Shown here piece by piece: positions 28,111 through 37,997 of a DNA stretch of 64,000 bases. Numbering within the stretch: the stretch's first letter is position 1; each line of letters opens with the position of its first letter. Source of the DNA: Radiobacillus kanasensis (GTDB lineage Bacteria > Bacillota > Bacilli > Bacillales > Amphibacillaceae); the NCBI RefSeq assembly GCF_021049245.1, contig NZ_CP088020.1, positions 2,858,001 to 2,922,000 on the forward strand, written 5' to 3'. The notes under the pieces were generated by a model that was not told the DNA's origin, searched no databases, and worked only from the letters and a program-made list of their open reading frames with translations. Both the position numbers and the translations under genes were made by a program.

Positions 28111-28776
28111 CTAGGAGAACTTCCATGTGTAGAATTGCTCAGAACCAAGTCTTTCTTTAGCAATCGCCTCTAAATCATCGTTTGGCATATTGTTATTCAT
28201 ACCGCCCAGAACACCTTGGGCTTGAGATTCGTGAGCTAAAATAGTTGCCATTTTCTTTTGGAAGAAAGGCGTTATATCCTGTACAATATCAGGACTTCCC
28301 AATTCTTCTTGATGGGTTCGGCTGATGGCTTGCGCCCAAACGGTCGGTCGTATGGATGTATCCATCCGTTTCACCGCTTCAATAGCTGCCGCCCCTAACG
28401 CATTATGATCTGGATGAACCGCGTGGTCTGGATAATGAGTAATAACCAGACTCGGTTCAATTTCCTCTAATATAGACTTTAAATGCTCCGCAATTTCATC
28501 ACGAGATTCGAATTCAATCGTCTTATCTCGATACCCGAGCATCCTTAATTCAATATCAAGAACTTGGCAAGCTGCCACAAGCTCTTTCTTTCTAAACTCC
28601 GGTAATGTCTCTCGATTCGCAAAGGTTGGGTTTCCCATATTTCTACCCATCTCCCCTAAAGTTCCACATAAATAAGTCACCGGAACCCCTTCATGACGGA
28701 ACTTAGCAATGGTTCCTGATGCACCAAACGCTTCATCATCGGGATGAGGATATATCACAACAACATGTTTTTCCAT
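28111..28776 (-). CDS. bshB2: Bacillithiol biosynthesis deacetylase BshB2
   Basis: A 221-residue LmbE/PIG-L zinc deacetylase. The start at ATG 28776 gives the family length and has AGGAGTG ten bases upstream; a GTG nine bases earlier would be too close to that site. The zinc motif is HPDDEAFG near residue 12 and the second is HAVHPDHNALG. BshB2 removes acetate from GlcNAc-malate in bacillithiol synthesis, partly redundant with BshB1. It lies 18 bases downstream of a yojF homologue, as in B. subtilis yojF-yojG. Confidence 0.94.
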   Translation of the reverse strand: MEKHVVVIYPHPDDEAFGASGTIAKFRHEGVPVTYLCGTLGEMGRNMGNPTFANRETLPEFRKKELVAACQVLDIELRMLGYRDKTIEFESRDEIAEHLKSILEEIEPSLVITHYPDHAVHPDHNALGAAAIEAVKRMDTSIRPTVWAQAISRTHQEELGSPDIVQDITPFFQKKMATILAHESQAQGVLGGMNNNMPNDDLEAIAKERLGSEQFYTWKFS

Positions 28777-28794
28777 GTCTTTCACACTCCTAAC

Positions 28795-29148
28795 TTAATA
28801 GTTAAATGGGGTCTCACTAATTTGTAGCGCAACCATTAAACGACCCTCGCGGTCATGACCAGCCATAAGTAATCGTTTTTTTTCGTCTACTTCCCAGCTG
28901 GACAGTCCCTCTGCATACACCCAACCTATATCCGTTTTCAAGCCGACACGATAGGCGGTTTCGGTTCCAACTATTCTCGCTTGTTTATAGATAAGTTTGG
29001 CATTTCGAATAAAGGCACCAACATTGTAAGCTTGATCATCAAAATGACTAGCATAAGCCCCATTCGTTGTTTCCAAATGTACATAAACTTGTTTATTTAA
29101 AAAGGAATCTAATTTGTCTTGTACCTGTTCGGTAACGATTGCTTCCAT
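28795..29148 (-). CDS. yojF: YojF-family protein (DUF1806)
   Basis: A 117-residue protein. I choose the ATG at 29148 (MEAIVTEQVQDKL), which has AAGGGATG upstream at proper spacing and fits the family length; an ATG at 29157 sits directly on the site. It belongs to the DUF1806/YojF family, which is always found next to bshB2, so a supporting role in bacillithiol synthesis is likely but not demonstrated. No signal peptide or TM segment. Confidence 0.9.
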   Translation of the reverse strand: MEAIVTEQVQDKLDSFLNKQVYVHLETTNGAYASHFDDQAYNVGAFIRNAKLIYKQARIVGTETAYRVGLKTDIGWVYAEGLSSWEVDEKKRLLMAGHDREGRLMVALQISETPFNY

Positions 29149-29232
29149 TCCATTCATCCCTTTCTTACGTATCTCATTTAACCTTACCCAAATTTTGAAA
29201 ATGCGTCAAAAAATTAATGCCGGAAATAAGCC

Positions 29233-29268
29233 AAAAGACTGCTATCTCATAAGAAAAGATAGCAGTCT
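29233..29268 (-). terminator. Terminator of the uvrBA operon
   Basis: AGACTGCTATCT (29236-29247) pairs perfectly with AGATAGCAGTCT (29257-29268). On the minus strand TTTT follows. It lies 18 bases past the uvrA stop. Confidence 0.88.
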
Positions 29269-29285
29269 GCTTGAGAATTCTTGTT

Positions 29286-32156
29286 TTATTTTACAGCTTC
29301 CTTTTCCTTAATCATACTCTCCATACGAGTACGATCTCGTTCTAGGATAGGTTTCAAATATTTTCCGGTGTAAGAGCCTTCAGCTTCAGCGACTTCTTCC
29401 GGTGTCCCAGTAGCAACAATTTGCCCACCCTTATCGCCACCTTCTGGACCAAGGTCAATAATATGGTCGGCGGCCTTGATGACATCTAGGTTATGCTCAA
29501 TAATAACGACCGTATCGCCATTTTCCACAAGCTTTTGGAGGACTACGAGCAAGCGAGATATATCATCTACATGCAATCCTGTTGTTGGCTCATCTAGAAT
29601 GTAAAGCGTTTTACCATTGGAACGTTTATGCAACTCACTAGCGAGCTTCACCCGCTGCGCTTCCCCACCGGACAATGTAGTAGCTGGTTGTCCTAAGCGA
29701 ACATAACCAAGTCCAACATCTACAATGGTCTGTAGCTTCCGTTTTATTTTAGGAATATTAGCAAAGAAATCTAACGCTTCTTCAATCGTTAAATCTAGAA
29801 CGTCTGCGATGCTCTTCCCTTTATATTTTACTTCTAACGTTTCACGATTATATCGTTTGCCATGACAGACCTCGCATGGAACATAAACGTCTGGAAGGAA
29901 ATGCATCTCAATTTTTAATATTCCATCTCCACGACAGGCTTCACAGCGCCCACCTTTTACGTTGAAGCTAAAACGACCTTTCTTATACCCTCTTACCTTC
30001 GCTTCATTCGTTTGTGCATAGACATCTCTAATATCATCAAAGGCACCTGTATAAGTGGCCGGATTAGATCTCGGTGTTCGCCCAATCGGCGATTGATCAA
30101 TATCAATTACTTTTTCTAAATGTTTAATCCCTTTAATCTTTTTATGTTTTCCTGGCTTTTGCTTACTTCTTTGAAGCTGCATCGCTAATGACTTATGCAA
30201 GATTTCATTAATTAAGGTACTTTTCCCTGAACCGGATACTCCGGTGATCGTTGTTAACAAGCCTATTGGGATTTTGACATTGACATTCTTTAAATTATTT
30301 TCTTCCGCATCGACAACCTCAACGAACTTTTTAGAAGGCTTACGACGTTCAATTGGGAGCGGAATAAATTTTTTACCAGATAGGTACTCCCCTGTTAGAG
30401 ATTTCTTGTTATTCATGACTTGTTTCGGTGTTCCGCTGGCGACAATCTCTCCACCATGTTCACCTGCACCTGGACCAATATCAATTAACCAATCTGCTGC
30501 CAGCATCGTATCTTCGTCGTGTTCTACGACGATTAAGGTATTTCCTAAGTCTCGCATTCTTTGCAGCGTTCCAATTAGCCTATCATTATCTCGTTGGTGA
30601 AGTCCGATTGACGGCTCATCAAGCACATAAAGAACTCCTGTCAAAGCAGAACCAATTTGAGTAGCTAGACGGATTCGCTGCGCTTCCCCACCGGACAACG
30701 TTCCAGCAGTACGTGATAAAGTTAAATAGTCTAATCCAACATTGGTTAAGAATAAAAGACGATCATTGATCTCTTTTAAAATCATGTTGGCAATCTTACG
30801 TTCTTTTTCTGTCAGATTTAGCCCATTGAAAAACGCAAGCGATTCCGATACAGAAAGTTCCGTTACCTTTCCAACATGACTTCCATTGATAAGAACGGCC
30901 ATCGTTTCTTGCTTTAAGCGATATCCATCACACTTCGGACAAGGCTTTTCTGCCATATACTTTTCCATTTGTTCGCGGATGAAGTCAGAAGAAGTTTCCT
31001 TATATCTTCGGGCAATATTGGCGATAACCCCTTCAAACATAATGTCATTTTCACGAATAGCTCCAAAGTCATTCTCATAGCGGAAGAAGATTTTCTCTTT
31101 CCCACTACCATAAAGAATACGATCCATCTGGTCCTTCGGAAGATTTTTCACTGGGACATCCATATCAATGCCGTAATGGGTGCAAACACTTTCTAAGAGT
31201 TTCGGATAGTACTGTGAACTTGTCGGCTCCCAGGCGACGATTGCCCCTTGACGTAACGTTAAGTCCCAATCTGGGATCACTAAATCTAAGTCGACCTCAA
31301 GTTGTGAACCCAGTCCATCACAACGTTCGCAAGCACCGAACGGACTGTTAAAGGAGAACAATCTCGGTTCAAGTTCCCCAATAGAGAACCCACAAATAGG
31401 GCATGCATGATGCTCGCTAAATAATAGTTCTTCTTCCCCAATCACATCCACGATGATTTTCCCCTCTCCTAAACGAAGAGCGGATTCGATGGAATCGGAA
31501 AGTCGAGTCGCAATCCCTTCTTTTACAACAACGCGGTCCACGACCACTTCAATCGAATGCTTTTTATTTTTTTCAAGTTTAATCTCATCGGTTACTTCCA
31601 TCATTTCTCCGTCCACACGGATTCGAACGTAACCCTCTTTCTTTAAATTCTCTAATACTTTCACATGTTCGCCTTTACGTCCAGAAATGACAGGCGCTAG
31701 TATTTGCATCTTAGTGCGCTCTGGATATTCCATGATTCGATCAACCATTTGCTGAACCGTTTGTGACGCAATCTCTACTCCATGATTCGGACAGGTTGGT
31801 CTACCAATCCTCGCATACAGTAAGCGCAAATAATCATAAATTTCCGTTACAGTCCCTACGGTTGAACGAGGATTTCGACTCGTCGTTTTTTGGTCAATCG
31901 ATATAGCAGGAGATAAACCTTCAATCGTATCCACATCTGGTTTATCCATTTGTCCGAGGAACTGTCTCGCATAGGCAGACAACGATTCTACATACCTTCT
32001 TTGACCTTCTGCGTAGATGGTGTCAAACGCTAACGATGACTTTCCGGATCCAGACAAACCCGTTAAAACGACGAGCTTGTCTTTCGGAATTTCAACATCA
32101 ATATTTTTTAAATTATGTGCTCTTGCACCCAACACTACAATCGATTTTTTAGCCAT
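29286..32156 (-). CDS. uvrA: Excinuclease ABC subunit A
   Basis: A 956-residue damage sensor of nucleotide excision repair. I start it at ATG 32156 with GGAAGGGTGA upstream; an in-frame GTG at 32165 would sit directly on the site. It has two ABC ATPase halves with Walker [10 protein letters not shown] (about 34) and GVSGSGKST (about 640), [10 protein letters not shown] signatures in both, and cysteine pairs of the zinc modules ([26 protein letters not shown]). It follows uvrB closely and is expected to be co-transcribed with it under SOS control. Confidence 0.99.
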   Translation of the reverse strand: MAKKSIVVLGARAHNLKNIDVEIPKDKLVVLTGLSGSGKSSLAFDTIYAEGQRRYVESLSAYARQFLGQMDKPDVDTIEGLSPAISIDQKTTSRNPRSTVGTVTEIYDYLRLLYARIGRPTCPNHGVEIASQTVQQMVDRIMEYPERTKMQILAPVISGRKGEHVKVLENLKKEGYVRIRVDGEMMEVTDEIKLEKNKKHSIEVVVDRVVVKEGIATRLSDSIESALRLGEGKIIVDVIGEEELLFSEHHACPICGFSIGELEPRLFSFNSPFGACERCDGLGSQLEVDLDLVIPDWDLTLRQGAIVAWEPTSSQYYPKLLESVCTHYGIDMDVPVKNLPKDQMDRILYGSGKEKIFFRYENDFGAIRENDIMFEGVIANIARRYKETSSDFIREQMEKYMAEKPCPKCDGYRLKQETMAVLINGSHVGKVTELSVSESLAFFNGLNLTEKERKIANMILKEINDRLLFLTNVGLDYLTLSRTAGTLSGGEAQRIRLATQIGSALTGVLYVLDEPSIGLHQRDNDRLIGTLQRMRDLGNTLIVVEHDEDTMLAADWLIDIGPGAGEHGGEIVASGTPKQVMNNKKSLTGEYLSGKKFIPLPIERRKPSKKFVEVVDAEENNLKNVNVKIPIGLLTTITGVSGSGKSTLINEILHKSLAMQLQRSKQKPGKHKKIKGIKHLEKVIDIDQSPIGRTPRSNPATYTGAFDDIRDVYAQTNEAKVRGYKKGRFSFNVKGGRCEACRGDGILKIEMHFLPDVYVPCEVCHGKRYNRETLEVKYKGKSIADVLDLTIEEALDFFANIPKIKRKLQTIVDVGLGYVRLGQPATTLSGGEAQRVKLASELHKRSNGKTLYILDEPTTGLHVDDISRLLVVLQKLVENGDTVVIIEHNLDVIKAADHIIDLGPEGGDKGGQIVATGTPEEVAEAEGSYTGKYLKPILERDRTRMESMIKEKEAVK

Positions 32157-32161
32157 CTTGG

Positions 32162-34144
32162 TCACCCTTCCGCTTTCAGTTCCAATACAAGATCACGAAG
32201 CTCGGCAGCTTTCTCGAAATTGAGATCCCGAGCCGCTTGCTTCATTTCCTTTTCCATTTTCTCGATTAACTTGTCTTTTTCTTTCTTGGTCATCTTGGCA
32301 ACACTTGGTTTTGACTCTTTGTACTCTTCTGTATCCTCAGCAGCCATCGTCGCACGGATGACATCACGAACTTTCTTCTGTATCGTTTGAGGCGTAATGC
32401 CATGTTCTTTGTTATAAGCCATTTGTATTTCCCGACGACGCTGGGTTTCCCCGATAGCTTTTTGCATCGAATCGGTCATCTTATCGGCATACATGATAAC
32501 TTTCCCATTTTCATTACGAGCAGCTCGTCCCATCGTTTGAATGAGAGAACGCTCGGAACGGAGAAAGCCTTCTTTATCCGCATCTAAAATAGTAACTAAC
32601 GATACTTCCGGAATATCCAATCCCTCTCTAAGCAAATTGATTCCGACTAGGACATCATATTTTCCAACACGAAGATCCCGAATGACCTCGATTCGTTCCA
32701 ATGTTTTAATTTCGGAATGTAAGTAGGCTACCTTTATGCCAACCTCTTTCAAGTAATCTGTTAAGTCTTCAGACATCTTTTTCGTTAAGGTCGTAACCAG
32801 GACACGCTCATTTTGGTCCACCCGTTTATTTATTTCTCCGATCAAGTTATCAATCTGTCCCTCGATTGGACGGATTTCTACTTCTGGATCCAAGAGTCCC
32901 GTTGGTCGGATAATTTGTTCGATCATCTTCGGTGTATGCTCTATTTCATACGGACCAGGAGTTGCGGAAACATAGACCATTTGCTTTGCCTTTTGCTCGA
33001 ATTCCTCAAACCGCAATGGGCGGTTATCCATAGCGGAAGGCAGACGGAAGCCGTGATCAACAAGGACCTGTTTCCGCGCTTGGTCCCCATTATACATACC
33101 CCTGACTTGTGGAAGGGTAACGTGCGATTCATCAATGACGATGACGAAATCATCTGGAAAGTAATCCAATAATGTATATGGAGTTGCTCCCGCCTCACGG
33201 AACGTTAAATGTCTGGAGTAGTTCTCGATTCCGGAGCAAAAGCCCATTTCATTCATCATTTCTAAATCATAGTTCGTCCGTTGCTCTATACGTTGCGCTT
33301 CTAACAATTTGTTTTGGTCTCGTAATTCCTTTAATCGTTCCTGCAATTCTTGTTCAATATTTTTGATCGCAACTTTTAATTTTTCTTCACGAGTGACGAA
33401 GTGAGATGCTGGGAAAATGGCAATATGTTCTCTGTCACCAATGATTTCCCCTGTTAGGGCATCTACTTCTCGAATCCGGTCGATTTCATCTCCGAAAAAT
33501 TCCACACGGACACAATGCTCTTCACGAGAAGCTGGAATAATCTCTACTGAATCTCCACGAACACGGAAGGTCCCACGTTGAAAATCAATATCGTTCCGCG
33601 CATATTGTATGTCCACTAGGTTACGTAGAAGCTCATTTCGATCCTTTTCCATTCCTAGACGTAAAGAAAGAACTTGACTTCTATATTCCTCCGGGGAACC
33701 TAAACCGTAAATACAGGATACACTGGCTACTACTAACACATCGTTTCTTTCAAACAGGGAAGAAGTGGCTGAGTGTCGTAGTTTATCAATTTCATCGTTG
33801 ATGCTCGCATCTTTTTCAATGAAGGTATCCGTCTGTGGAACATACGCTTCTGGTTGATAGTAATCATAGTAGCTGACGAAATATTCTACAGCATTGTCCG
33901 GAAAAAACTCTTTAAATTCACTGTATAGCTGACCCGCTAAGGTCTTGTTATGGGCAATCACTAAGGTCGGGCGATTAATTTCTTTTACCATATTGGATAC
34001 AGTAAAGGTTTTACCCGTTCCTGTTGCACCGAGAAGTGTTTGATGACGCTGACCGCTTCTAATCCCCTCTACTAGTTTTTCAATGGCAACTGGCTGATCT
34101 CCTTGCGGTTGATATTGTGATACTAAAGAAAACTGTTCCGACAC
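32162..34144 (-). CDS. uvrB: Excinuclease ABC subunit B
   Basis: A 660-residue helicase-like protein that verifies damage and loads UvrC. Walker A is GATGTGKTF near residue 40, the damage-gripping hairpin region [15 protein letters not shown] is intact, helicase motif VI appears as QTMGRAARN, and the C-terminal UVR motif for UvrC contact is seen in [16 protein letters not shown]. It starts with GTG 34144 behind GGAACGGAGGTTG. A LexA-like box lies about 70 bases upstream. Confidence 0.99.
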   Translation of the reverse strand: MSEQFSLVSQYQPQGDQPVAIEKLVEGIRSGQRHQTLLGATGTGKTFTVSNMVKEINRPTLVIAHNKTLAGQLYSEFKEFFPDNAVEYFVSYYDYYQPEAYVPQTDTFIEKDASINDEIDKLRHSATSSLFERNDVLVVASVSCIYGLGSPEEYRSQVLSLRLGMEKDRNELLRNLVDIQYARNDIDFQRGTFRVRGDSVEIIPASREEHCVRVEFFGDEIDRIREVDALTGEIIGDREHIAIFPASHFVTREEKLKVAIKNIEQELQERLKELRDQNKLLEAQRIEQRTNYDLEMMNEMGFCSGIENYSRHLTFREAGATPYTLLDYFPDDFVIVIDESHVTLPQVRGMYNGDQARKQVLVDHGFRLPSAMDNRPLRFEEFEQKAKQMVYVSATPGPYEIEHTPKMIEQIIRPTGLLDPEVEIRPIEGQIDNLIGEINKRVDQNERVLVTTLTKKMSEDLTDYLKEVGIKVAYLHSEIKTLERIEVIRDLRVGKYDVLVGINLLREGLDIPEVSLVTILDADKEGFLRSERSLIQTMGRAARNENGKVIMYADKMTDSMQKAIGETQRRREIQMAYNKEHGITPQTIQKKVRDVIRATMAAEDTEEYKESKPSVAKMTKKEKDKLIEKMEKEMKQAARDLNFEKAAELRDLVLELKAEG

Positions 34145-34211
34145 GATGCAACCTCCGTTCCTTTATTCTAAAGTTAGTTTACCACAAACTACTAAAAAAT
34201 CTACAAAAAAG

Positions 34212-34225
34212 AGAACAAATATTCG
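34212..34225. promoter_or_regulatory. LexA-like SOS box upstream of uvrB
   Basis: On the minus strand it reads CGAATATTTGTTCT, close to the Bacillus LexA consensus CGAACRNRYGTTYG. It lies 68-81 bases upstream of the uvrB start, where SOS control of uvrBA is known in B. subtilis. Confidence 0.6.
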
Positions 34226-34440
34226 TGTTTTTAAAATTTATATCTTTTGTCATAGACTATCACGTTTTTTATGTAAATTTTAGTGAACTGTTTGGTCCGA
34301 ATTTTCACAAAATCTACACATCCCATTCATTGTTATTTCACCATTTTTATGGCTATACTTTTAGTAGCTTACATAAAAATGAAATTTCATTAGTTCATTC
34401 TATTAGAATTGGCTTATTAGAAAGGAAGTAAAACTGTTTG

Positions 34441-35172
34441 ATGAAAAAAATTCTAGTACTAATACTATTTGTTTTGGTTTTGAGTGCTTGTAGCGAAAAC
34501 CAATCTGAAACTACGGACGATACTTCTGAAGTAGAAATGATAGATGCCAGCTTGCAAGTTCCTGAGGAAGGAATGACAGGGGAAGAAATTTCCTTACAAG
34601 TAAAAGTAACACAAGGGGAAGAAGTCGTAACAGATGCTGAAGAGGTTGTATTTGAAATCTGGCCAGCCGAAAACAAAGAAGAAAGTACAAAAGTAACTGC
34701 TTCTTTACAAGATGAAGCGTATGTCGCTACTTATACGTTCGGTACGGCAGGAACGTATTCCGTCCAGTCCCATGTTACTGCCCGTGGGCTGCATACCATG
34801 CCAATTAAAGAGATTTCCATAATGGGTAGCGATAGTATGGAAGAATCCGCCCCTGAAGAAGGTCATGATCACGCTTCCGAGGAAAGCAGTCCTGTTACAC
34901 TAGAACTGACCGAAAGCGAGTATAAGGCAAATGAGGAAGCTACAATCATAGTAGAAGCTTTGCAAGGAGAAGAGCACATTACAGGTGCAAAGGTGTCTTT
35001 AGAAATTGCTACACCTGATCATGAAAAGCATGTTTGGCTGGACTTAGAGGAAAAGGATAATGGTTATCAAGGAAGCTATACGTTCTCTAAAACTGGGCAA
35101 GCTACCGTAACGATTCACTATATGAATGGTGACGCCCATGATCATAATGAAGTGCAGATTACAATTAACTGA
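34441..35172 (+). CDS. YtkA-like lipoprotein with two Ig-like domains
   Basis: A 243-residue lipoprotein from ATG 34441 (a TTG three bases before is also possible; AAAGGAAG serves both). The signal is MKKILVLILFVLVLSAC with the lipobox cysteine. Two tandem YtkA/FixH-like beta-sandwich domains follow, about 30-130 and 150-243, each with the pattern G(E/Q)E(I/H) - FEIW or LEIATP - YxGSYTF or YVATYTF. The linker is rich in His and acidic residues (EEGHDHASEE), and the C-terminus again has HYMNGDAHDHNE. Metal binding at the surface is possible. Confidence 0.88.
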   Translation: MKKILVLILFVLVLSACSENQSETTDDTSEVEMIDASLQVPEEGMTGEEISLQVKVTQGEEVVTDAEEVVFEIWPAENKEESTKVTASLQDEAYVATYTFGTAGTYSVQSHVTARGLHTMPIKEISIMGSDSMEESAPEEGHDHASEESSPVTLELTESEYKANEEATIIVEALQGEEHITGAKVSLEIATPDHEKHVWLDLEEKDNGYQGSYTFSKTGQATVTIHYMNGDAHDHNEVQITIN

Positions 35173-35185
35173 CATTAAATTAGCG

Positions 35186-35215
35186 AAACGCTTGGAAAAA
35201 TTTCCAAGCGTTTTT
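35186..35215 (+). terminator. Terminator of the YtkA-like gene
   Basis: AAACGCTTGGAAA pairs with TTTCCAAGCGTTT across a two-base loop, followed by T residues, 14 bases after the stop. Confidence 0.9.
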
Positions 35216-35274
35216 AGTTATAGATATTATTACCTTACTGCTACTTACCTTAGAAATCGATCATGTAATAGTAT

Positions 35275-35313
35275 CTGTTATTCATGTTATAATTGTTATA
35301 ACATGAATAACAG
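35275..35313. promoter_or_regulatory. Palindromic operator and extended -10 promoter of the toxin-antitoxin pair
   Basis: CTGTTATTCATGTTATAA (35275-35292) and TTATAACATGAATAACAG (35296-35313) are perfect 18-bp inverted copies with a three-base centre. The left arm contains TGTTATAAT, an extended -10 element (35285-35293), and the right arm ends at the GAGGTG ribosome site of the antitoxin. Binding by the AbrB-type antitoxin would therefore block transcription. The autoregulation is inferred. Confidence 0.8.
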
Positions 35314-35325
35314 AGGTGTAAAGTT

Positions 35326-35577
35326 ATGGGACAATTCGAGAGAAAAATTACGAAAGTTGGAAATAGTTTTGGAATCACCCTACCTACTGAACTTCTTAAT
35401 CAAGTTGGTTTAGCTCATGGAGATGATGTGCATGTTGAAGTCAAGGATGGTAAAATCCTACTACGAAAAAAAGAGCAGATAAAACTTCCTGATGGTGTAG
35501 ATGCTGAATTCATGGACATTCTAAATGATGTCATTAGAGAACATGACAAAGCATTCAAAGGATTAGTAGATAGATGA
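35326..35577 (+). CDS. AbrB/MazE-type antitoxin
   Basis: An 83-residue protein with an N-terminal swapped-hairpin AbrB/MazE domain: the start RKITKVGNSFGITLPTELL and the turn HGDDVHVEVKDGKILLRKK are characteristic. The C-terminal 35 residues (VDAEFMDILNDVIREHDKAFKGLVDR) form a helix that probably wraps the toxin. ATG 35326 follows GAGGTG. It overlaps the toxin start by four bases (ATGA). A perfect palindrome at 35275-35313 overlaps its promoter, as expected for autorepression. Confidence 0.93.
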   Translation: MGQFERKITKVGNSFGITLPTELLNQVGLAHGDDVHVEVKDGKILLRKKEQIKLPDGVDAEFMDILNDVIREHDKAFKGLVDR

Positions 35578-35975
35578 TAGACGAAGTTACCTACTTAACT
35601 ACAAACCAAGTTATCGCTATTAACACCATTCAAATTCGTCTTTACTCTCCTGAAGAGCCAACAGGAGTAAAAGAACCAAGCTTACTTGACTCCGCTATTA
35701 ACAGACCAAAACAATCAGTGTTTGGTAAAGATGCCTATCCTTCTGTTCACGAAAAAGCAACTGCCCTCTTTGAATCAATTGCAAAGAACCACGCATTCCA
35801 TAATGCGAATAAACGAACCGCACTTGCCTCACTAATTGTTTTCTTGAAAGTAAACCATTATAGATGGACGATGGGAATAGAAGAGGAACAGGACTTTACC
35901 GTTGATGTTGTAAATCATAAATACACATTTGATGAAATTGTAACAGTAATAAAAAATCATACTAGAAGATTATAG
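35574..35975 (+). CDS. Doc-type (death-on-curing) toxin
   Basis: A 133-residue Fic/Doc fold protein. The catalytic loop is seen as HAFHNANKRTAL (about 82-93), matching the Doc consensus HxFxxANKRTA, which phosphorylates EF-Tu in phage P1 Doc. The early segment VTYLTTNQVIAINTIQI is also typical for the family. It is translationally coupled to an AbrB-type antitoxin instead of the more usual Phd type. All catalytic positions seen in the motif are intact, so it is probably active. Confidence 0.92.
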   Translation: MIDEVTYLTTNQVIAINTIQIRLYSPEEPTGVKEPSLLDSAINRPKQSVFGKDAYPSVHEKATALFESIAKNHAFHNANKRTALASLIVFLKVNHYRWTMGIEEEQDFTVDVVNHKYTFDEIVTVIKNHTRRL

Positions 35976-36108
35976 GTTCATTCTCGCTTGTGAAGGACGG
36001 GTTCTTTGTGTATAAAATAAAATTCGTTCATTGAATGAGATCGCATTCGACTTTTACTAGCAAAAGTATGTAATTATCAATCAGATTCCTCTTCTGCCTA
36101 AATCATAA

Positions 36109-36146
36109 GTTAGAGGCCAAATCATTAATACGATTTGGCCTCTAAC
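36109..36146. terminator. Bidirectional 15-bp hairpin between Doc and RF3 genes
   Basis: GTTAGAGGCCAAATC (36109-36123) pairs perfectly with GATTTGGCCTCTAAC (36132-36146). Moderate T-richness follows on the plus strand. It lies 53 bases past the RF3 stop and probably ends that transcript too. Confidence 0.75.
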
Positions 36147-36198
36147 TCGTTCTTATTTTATCTAAAATAATGGAACTACTACGCTATCGTAAGGGCCC

Positions 36199-37788
36199 TT
36201 AACTATAACTCTGATCATACTGATTTACTTCAAACAAGTCGATAAGCTCCACTTTCGGATGTTTATCGACAAACCAGCGTAGTGAGAAGTCGTTTTTAAA
36301 TAAGACAACTGCTTCCCCTTCTCGATCCCGTACAAGGAGGTTTCGTTCATCGAATAAACTTGGATCGACCTGATCTGCTTTTATCCAACGAGGAATTCGT
36401 TCCCCAATTGATTCAAATAATATATCCACGTTGTATTCGTTTTTCATCCGATACTCAAACACTTCATATTGTAATTGTCCAACTGCCCCGATGATATAAG
36501 ATTCGGCACGGTAGTCCTTGAACAGCTGAATAGCTCCTTCTTGTACGAGCTGTTCAATTCCTTTTTTGAATTGCTTGGATTTCATAACGTTTTTGGCCGT
36601 TACTTTTTTGAAAAGCTCTGGCGGAAACTGCGGAAGCTCATCAAACTCAAAGCTTTCTTTTCCTTCGATAAGTGTATCTCCAATTCGGTAGGCATTCGGG
36701 TCGTAAATCCCAATAATATCCCCCGCATAAGCTTCTTCCACCGTATCTCGAGAGGATGCCACAAATTGCTGGGACTGCGACAGTTTAATTGGCTTATCTG
36801 TACGAGCAAGCTTGACGCTCATCCCTCGTTCAAATTTTCCGGAGCAAACTCTTAGAAAAGCAATTCGATCACGATGAGCCGGGTTCATGTTTGCTTGAAT
36901 TTTAAAGACAAATCCCGAGAATTCTTGGTTGTCAGGACTCATGACACCCTCGGTCGTTTTTCGTGGTGTTGGTGCTGGCGCCATTGAAATAAACGTGTCA
37001 AAAAACGTTTGAACACCAAAAGGAGCTAAGGCACTTCCAAAGAAAACAGGGGTAAGCTCGCCTTTTAATACAGCGTCTAAAGAAAATTCATTACCTGCTT
37101 CGTCTACCAACGCCAATTCATCTTTCGTTTCCTCGTACGTTGGATTTTGGACAAGCTCTGCATGCTCAGGGCTATCCAAATCCGCATAAGGAATATACGT
37201 TTCTTCTTCGTTCCCATTGTATTGGACGAATTGTTCCTTATACCGATCAAAGATTCCTAAAAAGCGTTTGCCCATTCCTACCGGCCAGTTCATCGGATAG
37301 GTTTCAATATTTAACTCTGTTTCAATCTCTTCTAATAGGTCTAATGGTTCTCTGCCTTCACGGTCTAACTTATTAATAAACGTGAAAATCGGAATCCCTC
37401 TCATACGGCACACTTTAAAAAGTTTCAACGTTTGCGCCTCGATCCCTTTCGTTGCATCTATAATCATGACAACACAGTCAACAGCTGTTAACGTACGATA
37501 CGTATCTTCACTGAAGTCCTCGTGTCCTGGTGTATCCAATATATTGACTTGAAAGCCTTTATAAGGAAAATTCATCACACTTGATGTAACAGAAATACCA
37601 CGCTGTTTTTCAATTTCCATCCAGTCTGATGTCGCAAATTTTCCGGATTTCTTTCCTTTTACCGTACCAGCCGATCTAATCAGGTTTCCAAATAATAATA
37701 ATTTTTCTGTTAAGGTTGTTTTTCCCGCATCCGGGTGCGAAATAATCGCAAAGGTTTTACGTTTTAACACTTCATCCTTTATGGACAT
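36199..37788 (-). CDS. prfC: Peptide chain release factor 3
   Basis: A 529-residue translational GTPase that recycles RF1 and RF2 after termination. I start it at ATG 37788 ([16 protein letters not shown]) with GGAAGGGATTG upstream, which gives exactly the length of E. coli RF3; an ATG at 37803 lacks a site. GTPase motifs: G1 [10 protein letters not shown] near residue 20, G3 [15 protein letters not shown]4 NKLDREGR. The C-terminal region [20 protein letters not shown] is distinctive for RF3 rather than EF-G. RF3 is absent from B. subtilis 168, so this is an accessory gene at this locus. Confidence 0.95.
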   Translation of the reverse strand: MSIKDEVLKRKTFAIISHPDAGKTTLTEKLLLFGNLIRSAGTVKGKKSGKFATSDWMEIEKQRGISVTSSVMNFPYKGFQVNILDTPGHEDFSEDTYRTLTAVDCVVMIIDATKGIEAQTLKLFKVCRMRGIPIFTFINKLDREGREPLDLLEEIETELNIETYPMNWPVGMGKRFLGIFDRYKEQFVQYNGNEEETYIPYADLDSPEHAELVQNPTYEETKDELALVDEAGNEFSLDAVLKGELTPVFFGSALAPFGVQTFFDTFISMAPAPTPRKTTEGVMSPDNQEFSGFVFKIQANMNPAHRDRIAFLRVCSGKFERGMSVKLARTDKPIKLSQSQQFVASSRDTVEEAYAGDIIGIYDPNAYRIGDTLIEGKESFEFDELPQFPPELFKKVTAKNVMKSKQFKKGIEQLVQEGAIQLFKDYRAESYIIGAVGQLQYEVFEYRMKNEYNVDILFESIGERIPRWIKADQVDPSLFDERNLLVRDREGEAVVLFKNDFSLRWFVDKHPKVELIDLFEVNQYDQSYS

Positions 37789-37997
37789 GACAATCCCTTC
37801 CATTCTTTGTTCAATTTTTTATGCTCATTGTTGTTATAAGGGATTTTGTATCACATTGGATTGATGCTCCTTTATCTGTTTTTACCCATCAAAACATAGC
37901 ATTTTTAGTTGAATAAATCAACCTCACCCATCCTCTACTAAATGGAAAAAGATGATATAATAAAAGGATAGACTTTTATATACAGGGGACAAGAGAC

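Noticed and set aside
32154..32165. GTG 32165 as uvrA start, overlapping uvrB
   Set aside because: It sits directly on the ribosome site; the ATG at 32156 has correct spacing and matches the family length.
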